From positions 1-13,433 of the forward strand of contig JACQUC010000235.1 of assembly GCA_016210495.1 (NCBI GenBank): DNA of 13,433 bases, read 5' to 3'. A program made the position numbers and the translations under genes. This DNA is from Chloroflexota bacterium. Its GTDB lineage: Bacteria > Chloroflexota > FW602-bin22 > JACPRP01. Numbering within the stretch: position 1 is the first letter of the stretch; each line of letters starts with the position of its first letter. Positions 1 to 9,015 of this stretch are shown piece after piece. The notes under the pieces were generated by a model. That model saw only the letters and a program-made list of their open reading frames with translations. It was not told the DNA's origin and did not search any database.

Positions 1-12
1 CTGGCAGGCTAG
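1..12 (+). CDS. possible 3' end of atpG (F1 gamma subunit), truncated by window edge
   Basis: The first twelve bases read Leu-Ala-Gly-stop in the frame that ends at the TAG at 10-12. The next gene is atpD, and the usual bacterial order is atpG-atpD-atpC, so this is probably the end of the gamma subunit. Three residues cannot identify a protein; the call rests on gene order alone. Confidence 0.3.
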   Translation: MAG

Positions 13-1425
<1,413 letters not shown>

Positions 1426-1430
1426 GGGTC

Positions 1431-1850
1431 ATGGCTACATTGAGGCTAGAGGTAATCACAGGGGAGCGAGTCGTCTACTCTGACGATGTAGATATGGTCG
1501 TGGCGCCCGGCTCAGAGGGCGAACTCGGCATTCTTCCTCATCACGCTACTCTTCTTACCGCCTTGCAGCCGGGAGAGCTCAGGGCGAAGAAGGGCTCGGA
1601 CGAAGTGGCGATGGTTGTCAGCGGCGGATTCATGGAGGTTTGCCGCGACAAGGTGGTCGTGCTCGCCGATGCGGCTGAACGGGCTGAGGAGATAGACGTT
1701 GCACGGGCCCAGGCCGCGCGCCAGAGGGCGCAGGAGCGGGTGGCCGAGCAACGAAGTCGTATCGACCTGACTCGAGCGGAGGCATCGCTGACGCGGTCAC
1801 TGGCGCGCCTGAAAGTCGCTGAGAAGATGAGGAGGAGGCGTCAGAGGTAG
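1431..1850 (+). CDS. atpC: F1Fo ATP synthase subunit epsilon
   Basis: Epsilon subunit of the F1 central stalk, which couples rotation to the c-ring and can brake ATP hydrolysis. The 139 residues have the family layout: an N-terminal beta sandwich (about 1-85) carrying the signature [19 protein letters not shown] (30-48), then a charged helical tail (about 90-139) rich in Arg, Ala and Glu that corresponds to the mobile inhibitory helices. The Arg-rich C-terminus (RRRRQR) is strongly basic. The ATG lies five bases after the atpD stop, with AAGGG overlapping that stop as a weak ribosome site, so the two genes are almost certainly cotranscribed and coupled. Confidence 0.95.
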   Translation: MATLRLEVITGERVVYSDDVDMVVAPGSEGELGILPHHATLLTALQPGELRAKKGSDEVAMVVSGGFMEVCRDKVVVLADAAERAEEIDVARAQAARQRAQERVAEQRSRIDLTRAEASLTRSLARLKVAEKMRRRRQR

Positions 1851-1873
1851 GGCGACTGGCGAGCGGACAACGA

Positions 1874-1897
1874 TAGGCCGGGAGTCCTACCCGCCTA
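1874..1897 (+). repeat. imperfect hairpin in the atpC-murA gap
   Basis: TAGG and CGGG, separated by one bulged C, pair with CCCGCCTA across a seven-base loop. The 52-base gap holds nothing else recognisable and there is no T-run, so it is not an intrinsic terminator. It could be a decayed relative of the GTAG-headed palindromes elsewhere in the window, but the GTAG is missing here (ATAG instead). Confidence 0.35.
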
Positions 1898-1902
1898 GTG
1901 CC

Positions 1903-3162
1903 GTGGAAAGGTTTCTGATCAGGGGAGGCCGCGCCCTTCGGGGGCAAGTCAGGATCAGCGGGGCCAAGAACGCGGCCCTCCCGGTTATGGCAGCTACCCT
2001 GCTTACGGCAGAAGAGTGCATTGTCGACAATGTCCCCTGCATTGAAGATATTCGCACGATGGCTGAGCTGCTTGCCCGGCTGGGTTGCCACGTCGATTTT
2101 GACGAAGATAGGCACCGAATTCGAATCGCGGCGCGCCAGGTCGACAAGCTCGTGGCACCGGAAGAACTGGCGACAAGGATGCGAGCCTCGTTCCTGGTGA
2201 CGGGCCCGCTACTGGCCCGTTTTGGCGAGGTGGAGGCTCCGCAGCCGGGTGGCTGTGCCATCGGCCGACGTCCGGTGGTAGTCGACATCAAGGGCTTTGG
2301 GGCCATGGGGGCCAGTGTCGCGCAGCAAAACGGCACTTACCAACTGAGATCCGACCGTCTCGTCGGGCAGAGGTTGTATCTGGACTATCCCAGCCACACG
2401 GGCACCGAAAACCTATTGATGGCGGCAAGCCTGGCAAAAGGCAAGACGATAATAAAGAACGCTTCGGCCGAGCCCGAGGTGGTAAGTCTTGCTTCGTACC
2501 TGGTGGCGATGGGAGCGCGGATTTTCGGGGCTGGCACCAGCATCATCGAGGTCGAAGGCGTGGACCGGCTGTACGGCGCGCACTTTCGCGTGATCCCGGA
2601 TCGGATCGAGGCGGGAACGTTCGCCATCGCGGCGGCGATCACGGGTGGGGAGGCATTGCTGAGGGACGTCATCGTGCCCCACATGGATCCCCTTACCCAC
2701 AAGCTGCGGGACGTCGGGATTGAGGTCGTCGAGGGGGAAAGCACGTTCCTCGTCAGATCGACAGGCAGGCTGTCGGCTATTGAGGTACAAACGCTGCACT
2801 ATCCCGGCTTTCCCACCGATCTACAGGCCGCATTTGCTACATTGTTGACGCAGGCCGATGGCACGAGTCTGGTACACGAACGAGTGTACGACGCCAGGCT
2901 GCAGTACGCCGGGGAGCTGGAGAAGATGGGCGCGCGGATAAGCGTCAGCGGACAGACGGCAACTATCGACGGTCCTTCGCGCCTGATTGGAACCAAGGTG
3001 CGAGCGCTCGATATCAGGGCTGGTGCCGCACTGATATTGGCTGGCCTGGTTGCCGAAGGAGAGACCGAGATTTCCGACATCCACCACATCAGCCGTGGCT
3101 ACGAGAACATCGACGTGAGGCTGCGGGACCTGGGGGCGGACATCCAGCGCGTGGAGGATTAG
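1903..3162 (+). CDS. murA: UDP-N-acetylglucosamine 1-carboxyvinyltransferase
   Basis: Cytoplasmic enzyme of the first committed step of peptidoglycan synthesis: it transfers enolpyruvate from PEP to UDP-GlcNAc. The 419 residues form the two-domain EPSP-synthase fold. Visible are the start [18 protein letters not shown] with Lys22-Asn23, the active-site loop GGCAIGRRP with Cys118 (equivalent to E. coli Cys115), GFPTDLQA with catalytic Asp306, [13 protein letters not shown], and [10 protein letters not shown] near the end with Arg399. Having Cys rather than Asp at the loop predicts fosfomycin sensitivity of the enzyme itself. The start is GTG, chosen because the protein then begins exactly like the family; no good Shine-Dalgarno is in range (GGGAG at 1880-1884 is too far), so expression may depend on readthrough from atpC. 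Confidence 0.97.
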   Translation: MERFLIRGGRALRGQVRISGAKNAALPVMAATLLTAEECIVDNVPCIEDIRTMAELLARLGCHVDFDEDRHRIRIAARQVDKLVAPEELATRMRASFLVTGPLLARFGEVEAPQPGGCAIGRRPVVVDIKGFGAMGASVAQQNGTYQLRSDRLVGQRLYLDYPSHTGTENLLMAASLAKGKTIIKNASAEPEVVSLASYLVAMGARIFGAGTSIIEVEGVDRLYGAHFRVIPDRIEAGTFAIAAAITGGEALLRDVIVPHMDPLTHKLRDVGIEVVEGESTFLVRSTGRLSAIEVQTLHYPGFPTDLQAAFATLLTQADGTSLVHERVYDARLQYAGELEKMGARISVSGQTATIDGPSRLIGTKVRALDIRAGAALILAGLVAEGETEISDIHHISRGYENIDVRLRDLGADIQRVED

Positions 3163-3212
3163 TTCCGCCCTTGAGCGTTCGCAGTCGATCCGTCGTACTT
3201 GGACTCACGGGA

Positions 3213-3271
3213 TGTAGTGCAGGGGCTTGTCCCCTGCTGGGGAGGAGCGGGGGACAAGCCCCCGCACTACA
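3213..3271. repeat. inverted pair of GTAG-headed hairpins (BIME/REP-like)
   Basis: Two 22-base arms (3213-3234 and 3250-3271) are reverse complements with one mismatch, around a 15-base loop. Each arm also folds alone: GCAGGGG/CCCCTGC around CTTGT (3219-3237), and GCGGGGG/CCCCCGC around ACAAG (3247-3265). The outer ends read TGTAG on the plus strand and CTACA at the far side, so each hairpin is headed by GTAG on its own strand. This is the head-to-head arrangement of bacterial interspersed mosaic elements. There is no T-run, so it is not a classical terminator, but the stem could stabilise the murA mRNA end or block readthrough. Confidence 0.8.
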
Positions 3272-3316
3272 TACTTCCTACCCAAAGCTCTCCATCCCTC
3301 ATACGGTTATCTGGCA

Positions 3317-3324
3317 AAGGGGAG
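3317..3324 (+). promoter_or_regulatory. ribosome binding site that fixes the mreB start
   Basis: AAGGGGAG lies five bases before the ATG at 3330. The open frame reaches back to 3171, but that extension reads through the palindromic repeat and has no family similarity. This site and the family N-terminus agree on 3330. Confidence 0.75.
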
Positions 3325-3329
3325 TTTAC

Positions 3330-4340
3330 ATGTTTGCCAAACAGATCGGCATTGACTTGGGCACGGCTAACGTGCTGGTTTACGTCAGAAGGAAAGGCAT
3401 TGTGCTCAACGAGCCATCTGTCGTGGCGATATCTAACGCCGACAACAGGCTGATGGCTGTTGGGAACGACGCCAGGGCGATGCTGGGGCGAACTCCGGGC
3501 AGCATCACGGTGATTCGTCCTATGCGTGATGGCGTCATCGCTGACTACGTCATCACGGAAGCGATGTTACGATACTTCATTACAAAGGTGTGTGGGCGAT
3601 TCCGGCTTTTCAAGCCGGAAGTGATGGTGTGCATTCCAGCCGGCGTCACGAGTGTGGAGCAGCGCGCGGTTCACGACGCCACGATCCAGGCGGGGGCAAG
3701 GACGGCCTATCTCATAGAAGAGCCCCTTGCCGCAGCAATCGGGGCAAAGATACCGATTCATCTGCCCAGCGGGCACGTGGTGGTCGACGTCGGCGGTGGT
3801 ACGACAGAGGCCGCCGTAGTCTCGCTCAACGGCATTGTGGTCAAGAATTCGGTCCGCGTGGCTGGGAGCAAGCTGGACGATGCGATAGCGGCGTATATCA
3901 AGAAGAAGTATAATTTGATGATCGGCGATGGCACGGCTGAGACGATTAAGATGGAGATAGGCAGCGCCCTGCCGCTGGAGCAGGAGTTGTCCATGGAGGT
4001 TAGGGGAAGGGATCAGGTGGGCGGTTTGCCGAAGACCATTACGATTCGTTCGCAGGAGATCAGAGAGGCCATTGCGGATCCCCTGGCAGCCATTGTGGCG
4101 GCCGTCAGAACCGTGCTTGAGCAGACGCCACCAGAACTGGCTTCCGACGTGATCGACAAAGGGATGGTGTTGACGGGCGGTGGGGCTTTACTCAGAAACC
4201 TGGATCGGTTATTGGCGCAGGAAACGGGTGTCCCCTGCTACGTGGCAGATGACCCCATGGCGTGTGTGGCCGTCGGCGCAGGGCTGGCACTGGAACGCAT
4301 CGACGTTTTGCGCAAGAACTTGCCCGTGACGGAGAGTTAG
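3330..4340 (+). CDS. mreB: rod-shape determining actin homologue, MreB/Mbl type
   Basis: Bacterial actin that forms membrane-bound filaments guiding lateral cell-wall synthesis. From the ATG at 3330 it is 336 residues, the usual length. Actin-fold ATPase motifs are all present: phosphate 1 [11 protein letters not shown] (9-19), EEP (130-132), phosphate 2 [10 protein letters not shown] (151-160), and adenosine motif LTGGGALL (281-288). Other family blocks are [34 protein letters not shown] and [11 protein letters not shown]. The start [14 protein letters not shown] resembles Bacillus Mbl more than the canonical MreB, and the position downstream of murA also matches mbl. No mreC or mreD follows. 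It therefore implies at least partly rod-like or filamentous growth. The stop is eight bases before purQ, so this wall gene and the purine genes may share a transcript. Confidence 0.95.
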   Translation: MFAKQIGIDLGTANVLVYVRRKGIVLNEPSVVAISNADNRLMAVGNDARAMLGRTPGSITVIRPMRDGVIADYVITEAMLRYFITKVCGRFRLFKPEVMVCIPAGVTSVEQRAVHDATIQAGARTAYLIEEPLAAAIGAKIPIHLPSGHVVVDVGGGTTEAAVVSLNGIVVKNSVRVAGSKLDDAIAAYIKKKYNLMIGDGTAETIKMEIGSALPLEQELSMEVRGRDQVGGLPKTITIRSQEIREAIADPLAAIVAAVRTVLEQTPPELASDVIDKGMVLTGGGALLRNLDRLLAQETGVPCYVADDPMACVAVGAGLALERIDVLRKNLPVTES

Positions 4341-4348
4341 CACCCACT

Positions 4349-5071
4349 TTGAAATTTGCCGTTATCGTCTTTCCCGGCACCAATAACGAGGCCGATTGCT
4401 TCCACGTCGTCAGGGACGTGCTACACCAGCCGGTACGCTACGTTTGGCACAAAGAGACCGATCTATCGGACTTCGACTGTTTGATCCTCCCCGGCGGCTT
4501 CTCTTATGGCGACTACCTGCGGGCCGGCGCGATCGCTCGCTTTTCCCCTGTTATGAAAGCGGTCGAGCGCTTTGCCGGCACCGGCGGACTGGTGATCGGT
4601 ATCTGCAACGGCTTTCAGATTCTAACGGAATCAGGTCTTTTGCCGGGTGCTCTCACCCGAAACGATTCGCTCCAATTTCGCTGTCAGTGGGTCCAGATCA
4701 GGGTCGAGAGCAGCGACCTTCCCCACCTGTCCCTGTGCAGCCGGGGGCAGGTTCTGCGCATGCCCATCGCCCATGGGGCCGGTAGCTACTACGCCGACAG
4801 TGCTACTTTACAGCGCTTGAAGGCGAATGATCAGATCGTCGTCCGCTATTGCGTGGGCGATGGCACCGTGACCAGGCAGTCCAACCCAAACGGATCCGTG
4901 GAGAACATCGCCGGCATCTGCAACAAGGATAGAAATGTCTTTGGCCTCATGCCGCACCCCGACCGCTGCGCCGAAGCCGTACTGGGCGGGGTGGATGGAT
5001 TATTGATATTTGAGTCGATTCTTACCTCCTGGCGGCCCCCAGGGCCGCCGGAAACCCAAACACAATTGTAG
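4349..5071 (+). CDS. purQ: phosphoribosylformylglycinamidine synthase, glutaminase subunit
   Basis: Class I glutamine amidotransferase that releases ammonia for PurL in step 4 of purine synthesis (FGAR to FGAM). With the TTG start the protein is 240 residues and begins [12 protein letters not shown] as expected; GGAGAG at 4331-4336 is a distant ribosome site. An upstream ATG at 4262 would add 29 residues overlapping mreB without family similarity and is rejected. Motifs: [20 protein letters not shown], the nucleophile elbow GICNGFQ with Cys86, and MPHPDR with His203. The third triad residue is normally Glu (HPE) but here is Asp205. The last dozen residues ([12 protein letters not shown]) are encoded by a palindrome at 5031-5049 and the stop TAG by the GTAG of the next repeat, so the tail looks repeat-derived. 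Confidence 0.95.
   Translation: MKFAVIVFPGTNNEADCFHVVRDVLHQPVRYVWHKETDLSDFDCLILPGGFSYGDYLRAGAIARFSPVMKAVERFAGTGGLVIGICNGFQILTESGLLPGALTRNDSLQFRCQWVQIRVESSDLPHLSLCSRGQVLRMPIAHGAGSYYADSATLQRLKANDQIVVRYCVGDGTVTRQSNPNGSVENIAGICNKDRNVFGLMPHPDRCAEAVLGGVDGLLIFESILTSWRPPGPPETQTQL
5031..5049. repeat. perfect hairpin inside the purQ 3' end
   Basis: GGCGGCCC (5031-5038) and GGGCCGCC (5042-5049) pair perfectly around CCA. It encodes part of the proline-rich tail of PurQ that has no counterpart in the family as I remember it. There is no T-run and no GTAG head; it stands next to two GTAG-headed palindromes and may belong to the same inserted block. Confidence 0.7.
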
Positions 5072-5106
5072 CCGCAGGCTTGAGCCTGCGCGTAGCCGTC
5101 TGACGG
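5068..5106. repeat. two consecutive GTAG-headed palindromes, purQ-purL spacer
   Basis: The first reads GTAGC, then CGCAGGCT (5073-5080) and AGCCTGCG (5083-5090) around TG. The second is GTAG at 5092-5095 followed by CCGTC, T, GACGG (5096-5106). The GTAG at 5068-5071 supplies the purQ stop codon TAG. They occupy about half of the purQ-purL spacer; no promoter is evident. Just downstream is the ten-base palindrome ACGATATCGT (5116-5125), of unknown meaning. Confidence 0.7.
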
Positions 5107-5149
5107 TTGTACGAAACGATATCGTCTACCGAGCTGCCGGGAGAGTATT

Positions 5150-7360
5150 TTGGTTGATGCACGGACTCTAGCCGAAGTGGCGCTGACGAGAGAAGAATAT
5201 GATCTGATCGTCCAAAAGCTGGGCCGCGAGCCCACGCCGGTGGAGCTTGGCATGTTCGGGGCGATGTGGAGCGAGCACTGCGGCTACAAGAACTCCAAGC
5301 TGCTGTTGGGGCTTTTTCCTACTCAATCAGAGCGCGTGCTGCAAGGGCCAGGGGAGAACGCGGGCGCGGTGGACATCGGCGATGGACTCGCAGTGGTCAT
5401 GAAGATTGAAAGTCACAACCATCCCAGCGCCATCGAACCCTACCAGGGGGCCGCTACAGGCGTTGGCGGAATAGTGAGAGATATCTTCACGATGGGTGCA
5501 AGACCTATCGCTCTGTTGGACTCACTGCGCTTCGGGCCGCTGAATCAACCGCGCAATCGTTATCTTACAGCCGGCGTCGTGGCCGGCATCGGCGACTACG
5601 GCAACTGCATCGGCGTGCCGACGGTGGGCGGAGAGGCCTTTTTTGCGGAGTCGTATTCCGGCAATCCGCTGGTCAACGCCATGTGCGTCGGAACGATCGA
5701 GGCCAGCAAGCTGATCACGGCCAAGGCCACGGGAGCAGGCAACCCCCTGGTGCTTGTTGGCGCCGATACCGGCAGAGATGGCATCCACGGTGCCACGTTT
5801 GCCTCGGTGGAGCTGAACGAGAAATCGGAGGAGCGGCGTCCCGCTGTGCAGGTCGGCAACCCGTTTCTTGAGAAGCTGCTTATCGAAGCGTGCCTCGAGC
5901 TGCTGGACACCGACTACATCGTAGGCATGCAGGACCTGGGAGCGGCCGGCATCACCAGCTCCATTGTGGAGAGCGCCAGCAAAGGCGACGCGGGGGTCGA
6001 CGTGGACGTGGCGAAGGTATCACGGCGCGAAGAGGGCATGACACCCTATGAGGTTGTGCTATCCGAATCGCAGGAACGAATGCTGGTCGTGGTGAAGAAG
6101 GGTTGCGAGGACAGGGTCAAGGCTATTTTCGACCGCTGGGAGCTGCACTCGGACGTGATCGGCGTGGTGACCGATGACGGACTGGTGCGCGTCAGAGAGG
6201 GCGGCTCAATCGTCGCGGAGATACCGGCCAAGATTCTTACCGAACCACCGCTCTATCGTCGCGAAGCGGTCAGACCCCAGTATTTGGAGAGTGCGTGGGG
6301 CTTCGATCCGGAGCAGTTGCCCGAACCGGCCAACGTGGGTGATGTTCTGTTGAGATTGCTCGGCTCGCTGAATATAGCATCGAAGGAATGGGTATACCGG
6401 CAGTATGATCATACGGTGCAAACGAATACCTTACTGGCGCCGGGCGAGGGAGACGCGGCGGTTTTGCGCGTGAAGGGGACAAACAAAGCCATTGCACTGG
6501 CGACGGACTGTAACGCGCGCGTCTGCTACCTGGATCCGTACCAGGGCGGGGCCATTGCCGTGAGCGAGGCCGCCCGAAACGTCGTGTGCGTAGGAGCCGA
6601 GCCGCTGGCGCTGACCAACTGTCTGAACTTCGGCAATCCGGAAAAGCCTGACATATTCTATCAGCTCGATCAAGCGGTCAGGGGCATGGCCGATGCGTGC
6701 AGGCAGTTGGGAACGCCAGTCATCAGTGGCAACGTGAGCCTGTACAACGAGACCAACGGGGAAGCCGTATACCCCACCCCGGTTATCGGAATGCTCGGGT
6801 TGATAGAGGATGTCGAGTCTCGCTGCTCGATGGGCTTCAAGAGCGAAGGAGACGTCGTGGCGCTCTTAGGCAACGCGACTGGCGCCGGTCTCGGCGGCTC
6901 GGAGTACTTGCAGGTCGTGCACGGCCGGGTCACGGGGAGACCCCCAGGGATCGATCTGGAATTCGAGAAACGGCTGCAGTCGTGCTGCCTGGCAGCCATA
7001 CGGTCGGGTCTGCTTGAGTCGGCGCACGATTGCAGCCTGGGTGGTCTGGCTGTGGCCCTGGCGATTTGCTGCATTGCCGGCGGCATCGGGGCGAGAACAG
7101 ATCAATCTTCATTTGGCCAGCGCGGCAGCGATTTCCTTTTCGGCGAGGGCCAGTCACGCATTGTCGTATCTCTCAAGAGAGAGAGGATCGCGAAGTTTGA
7201 AGAGTTCGCGCGCGAGTTCGGCGTGCCTCTTCATTTGCTGGGCGTCGTCGAAGGTGACAGGCTGGTGATCGGCGAGTCTATAGACCTGCCGGTCGACGAG
7301 ATGGCGGGCGTCTGGAAAGGATCGCTAAGTGAATCTTTTGACAAGCGTCACTCGCCGTGA
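5150..7360 (+). CDS. purL: phosphoribosylformylglycinamidine synthase, synthetase subunit (small type)
   Basis: ATP-dependent enzyme that uses ammonia from PurQ to turn FGAR into FGAM. At 736 residues it is the small PurL type, which works as a complex with separate PurQ and PurS, unlike the roughly 1300-residue fused enzyme of enterics. Motifs: MWSEHCGYKNSK (39-50), GPGENAGAVDIGDG, the ATP/Mg and catalytic segment KIESHNHPSAIEPYQGAATG (85-104) with His89, and in the second half YDHTVQTN, LDPYQGGAIAVSEAARN, GNVSLYNETNG and the AIRS-like HDCSLGGLAVA. TTG is used as start, with GGAGAG (5140-5145) four bases upstream. No purS occurs in the window. The last codons contain the likely purF promoter. 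Confidence 0.96.
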   Translation: MVDARTLAEVALTREEYDLIVQKLGREPTPVELGMFGAMWSEHCGYKNSKLLLGLFPTQSERVLQGPGENAGAVDIGDGLAVVMKIESHNHPSAIEPYQGAATGVGGIVRDIFTMGARPIALLDSLRFGPLNQPRNRYLTAGVVAGIGDYGNCIGVPTVGGEAFFAESYSGNPLVNAMCVGTIEASKLITAKATGAGNPLVLVGADTGRDGIHGATFASVELNEKSEERRPAVQVGNPFLEKLLIEACLELLDTDYIVGMQDLGAAGITSSIVESASKGDAGVDVDVAKVSRREEGMTPYEVVLSESQERMLVVVKKGCEDRVKAIFDRWELHSDVIGVVTDDGLVRVREGGSIVAEIPAKILTEPPLYRREAVRPQYLESAWGFDPEQLPEPANVGDVLLRLLGSLNIASKEWVYRQYDHTVQTNTLLAPGEGDAAVLRVKGTNKAIALATDCNARVCYLDPYQGGAIAVSEAARNVVCVGAEPLALTNCLNFGNPEKPDIFYQLDQAVRGMADACRQLGTPVISGNVSLYNETNGEAVYPTPVIGMLGLIEDVESRCSMGFKSEGDVVALLGNATGAGLGGSEYLQVVHGRVTGRPPGIDLEFEKRLQSCCLAAIRSGLLESAHDCSLGGLAVALAICCIAGGIGARTDQSSFGQRGSDFLFGEGQSRIVVSLKRERIAKFEEFAREFGVPLHLLGVVEGDRLVIGESIDLPVDEMAGVWKGSLSESFDKRHSP

Positions 7361-7366
7361 TACTAT
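7338..7366 (+). promoter_or_regulatory. probable sigma-70-type promoter for purF operon
   Basis: TTGACA (7338-7343) is a perfect -35 box, followed by a 17-base spacer and TACTAT (7361-7366) as -10 box, with TG one base before it (7358-7359), an extended -10. It overlaps the purL 3' end. Transcription would begin near 7373 and leave a leader of about 235 bases before purF containing two GTAG hairpins. Spacing and boxes are seen directly; activity is inferred. Confidence 0.55.
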
Positions 7367-7401
7367 TTTTGTAGCTAGGTTCTGGTGCAAAACACAAAAG
7401 C

Positions 7402-7427
7402 GTAGGGGCGGACGTCTCTGTCCGCCC
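7402..7427. repeat. GTAG-headed palindrome, first copy before purF
   Basis: GTAGG followed by arms GGGCGGAC (7406-7413) and GTCCGCCC (7420-7427) around GTCTCT. No T-run follows. It would lie in the untranslated leader if the promoter at 7338-7366 is used. Confidence 0.8.
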
Positions 7428-7499
7428 AGGGGTGGGGCGGGGGCGTCGCAGCCATCGCGCACCCAAAACTAGCCAGTTTCTGGCGAACAAAGCCAAAGC

Positions 7500-7522
7500 G
7501 TAGGGGCGAGGCAACCTCGCCC
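7500..7522. repeat. GTAG-headed palindrome, second copy before purF
   Basis: GTAG (7500-7503) followed by arms GGGCGAGG (7504-7511) and CCTCGCCC (7515-7522) around CAA. Same head and lower stem (GGGCG/CGCCC) as the copy 98 bases upstream, but different upper stem and loop, with pairing kept. Confidence 0.8.
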
Positions 7523-7610
7523 TGGGGCGGGGAGCGGCCGCATCGACCTGGTTTAGCGTCTAAGAGTAGGCTGTGGTGGATTGGGCAGGTGCCTCGAAGC
7601 GGAATATGAA

Positions 7611-9008
7611 GTGACCGACGACCTCAAAGAAGCGTGCGGGATATTCGGCATATACGGCCCGGGTGAGGATGTGGCCAGGATCACGTTCTTTGGGCTGTAC
7701 GCTCTTCAGCATCGCGGGCAGGAGAGCGCTGGCATCGCGACTGGTGACGGCGCTCGAATCCGGGTGTTCACGCGCATGGGGCTCGTGTCTCAGGTCTTTG
7801 GCGAAGACGACCTCTCCCGATTGTCCGGGCACATTGCCATCGGCCACACCCGTTATTCGACCACGGGAAGCTCACGTGTGGCAAACGCGCAGCCGATAGT
7901 GGTCGAGGGCCCGCGTGGGCAGTTGGCGCTGGGGCACAACGGAAATCTGGTCAACATTCAACACCTGCGGGACGAGATGTCCGCCGAGGGCCATTGCTTC
8001 GACACGACGACCGACAGCGAGATTATTGGCCGGCACCTGGCGAGCGTTCCTGCGCGAGATTGGACTGAGGCAATCCAGGTTACCATGCCCAGACTCCAGG
8101 GTGCGTACAGCCTGGTCCTCGCGTCGAAAGACAAGCTGTTCGGTGTACGCGATCCTCTTGGGCTGCGCCCCTTATGCATAGGTCGTCTGAATGGCGCGTG
8201 GGTATTGGCTTCGGAGTCGTGCGCGCTCTACACGGTGGGTGCGGATTTTATCAGGGAAGTCGATCCCGGTGAGATTGTGGTGATCGACTCGAACGGATTG
8301 CAGAGCCTGTCGGGGCTTAGGAGCACCCGTCGCGCGCTCTGTATCTTTGAATTCATCTACTTCGCGCGGCCGGACAGCGTCATTAACGGCAAGTTGGTTC
8401 ACTTAGCTAGGCAGGAGATGGGGCGACAACTGGCGCGGCAGCAGCCGGTCGACTCCGACATCGTCATTGCGGTTCCGGATTCGGCGGTACCGGCCGCCAT
8501 TGGTTACTCGCAAGAGTCGGGTATCCCCCTGAGCGAGGGGTTGATAAAGAACCGCTACATCGGGCGCACGTTCATTCAGCCGGACCAGCGCATCCGAGAG
8601 ATAGGCATAAGCCTCAAGTTTAATCCTTTGCCCGAGGTGCTGAAGGGCAAGCGAGTGGTCGTCGTCGACGACTCGATCGTGCGCGGGACCACCACGAAGC
8701 CGATAGTTAGACTGCTGCGGAAAGCCGGCGCCAGGGAGGTACACGTACGAATACACGCGCCTCCGATGCGCTACCCTTGCTACCTTGGAGTTGATACGGC
8801 ACGAAGCGACGAGCTCATCGCCGCGCGGCTCTCGGTCCCGGAGATAGCCCGTTACATAGAGGCCGATACGCTGGCATATCTGGAGCTAGATCGCCTGGTG
8901 AAGAGCGTGAGCGCGAAGGCTGATGACTTCTGTCTGGCCTGTTTCAACAGCGATTATCCTGTGCCGGTGCAACTCGAGCTAGACAAATTCGTCCTGGAGC
9001 GGCAGTAG
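7611..9008 (+). CDS. purF: amidophosphoribosyltransferase
   Basis: First committed and usually feedback-controlled enzyme of purine synthesis: PRPP plus glutamine gives phosphoribosylamine. From GTG 7611 it has 465 residues. The Ntn glutaminase half begins TDDLKEACGIFGIY; Cys9 would be the nucleophile exposed by propeptide removal, and LQHRGQESAGIA, GHTRYSTTG and HNGNLVN follow. The phosphoribosyltransferase half carries the PRPP loop VVVDDSIVRGTT (350-361). Cys244, Cys390, Cys441 and Cys444 match the four [4Fe-4S] ligands of the oxygen-labile Bacillus enzyme, so this is the iron-sulfur type. The frame is open to a TTG at 7581, which would add ten residues; neither start has a strong ribosome site, and I chose GTG because the short propeptide matches the family. 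purN follows after seven bases. Confidence 0.93.
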   Translation: MTDDLKEACGIFGIYGPGEDVARITFFGLYALQHRGQESAGIATGDGARIRVFTRMGLVSQVFGEDDLSRLSGHIAIGHTRYSTTGSSRVANAQPIVVEGPRGQLALGHNGNLVNIQHLRDEMSAEGHCFDTTTDSEIIGRHLASVPARDWTEAIQVTMPRLQGAYSLVLASKDKLFGVRDPLGLRPLCIGRLNGAWVLASESCALYTVGADFIREVDPGEIVVIDSNGLQSLSGLRSTRRALCIFEFIYFARPDSVINGKLVHLARQEMGRQLARQQPVDSDIVIAVPDSAVPAAIGYSQESGIPLSEGLIKNRYIGRTFIQPDQRIREIGISLKFNPLPEVLKGKRVVVVDDSIVRGTTTKPIVRLLRKAGAREVHVRIHAPPMRYPCYLGVDTARSDELIAARLSVPEIARYIEADTLAYLELDRLVKSVSAKADDFCLACFNSDYPVPVQLELDKFVLERQ

Positions 9009-9015
9009 GAAGTAT

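Larger units (their letters stand above)
7375..7566 (+). repeat. imperfect tandem duplication of about 98 bases in the purF leader
   Basis: Two successive units start with CTAG at 7375 and 7469. Shared in order are a TTCTGG segment, an A-rich stretch ending AAAGCGTAGGGGCG (7397-7410 and 7495-7508), a hairpin, a GGGGCGGG block and a final CATCG. The cores are 98 bases apart. The left flanks are about three-quarters identical by eye and the hairpin stems differ, so the duplication is old or the stems change faster than the flanks. Confidence 0.65.

Noticed and set aside
3171..3329. N-terminal extension of MreB by 53 residues
   Set aside because: The extension is translated from the inverted repeat and has no similarity to MreB, whereas the ATG at 3330 has a good ribosome site and the family start.
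4262..4348. Longer PurQ starting at an ATG inside mreB
   Set aside because: It would add 29 Arg-rich residues overlapping mreB in another frame; the TTG at 4349 gives the exact family start.
7402..7522. Intrinsic terminators in the purL-purF gap
   Set aside because: The hairpins are followed by G-rich sequence, not T-runs; the same holds for the other GTAG palindromes. They may still affect RNA stability.
7361..7610. Purine, PRPP or ZTP riboswitch in the purF leader
   Set aside because: I could not find conserved core motifs of these aptamers; the structure is accounted for by the duplicated hairpin repeats. A covariance-model search would settle it.
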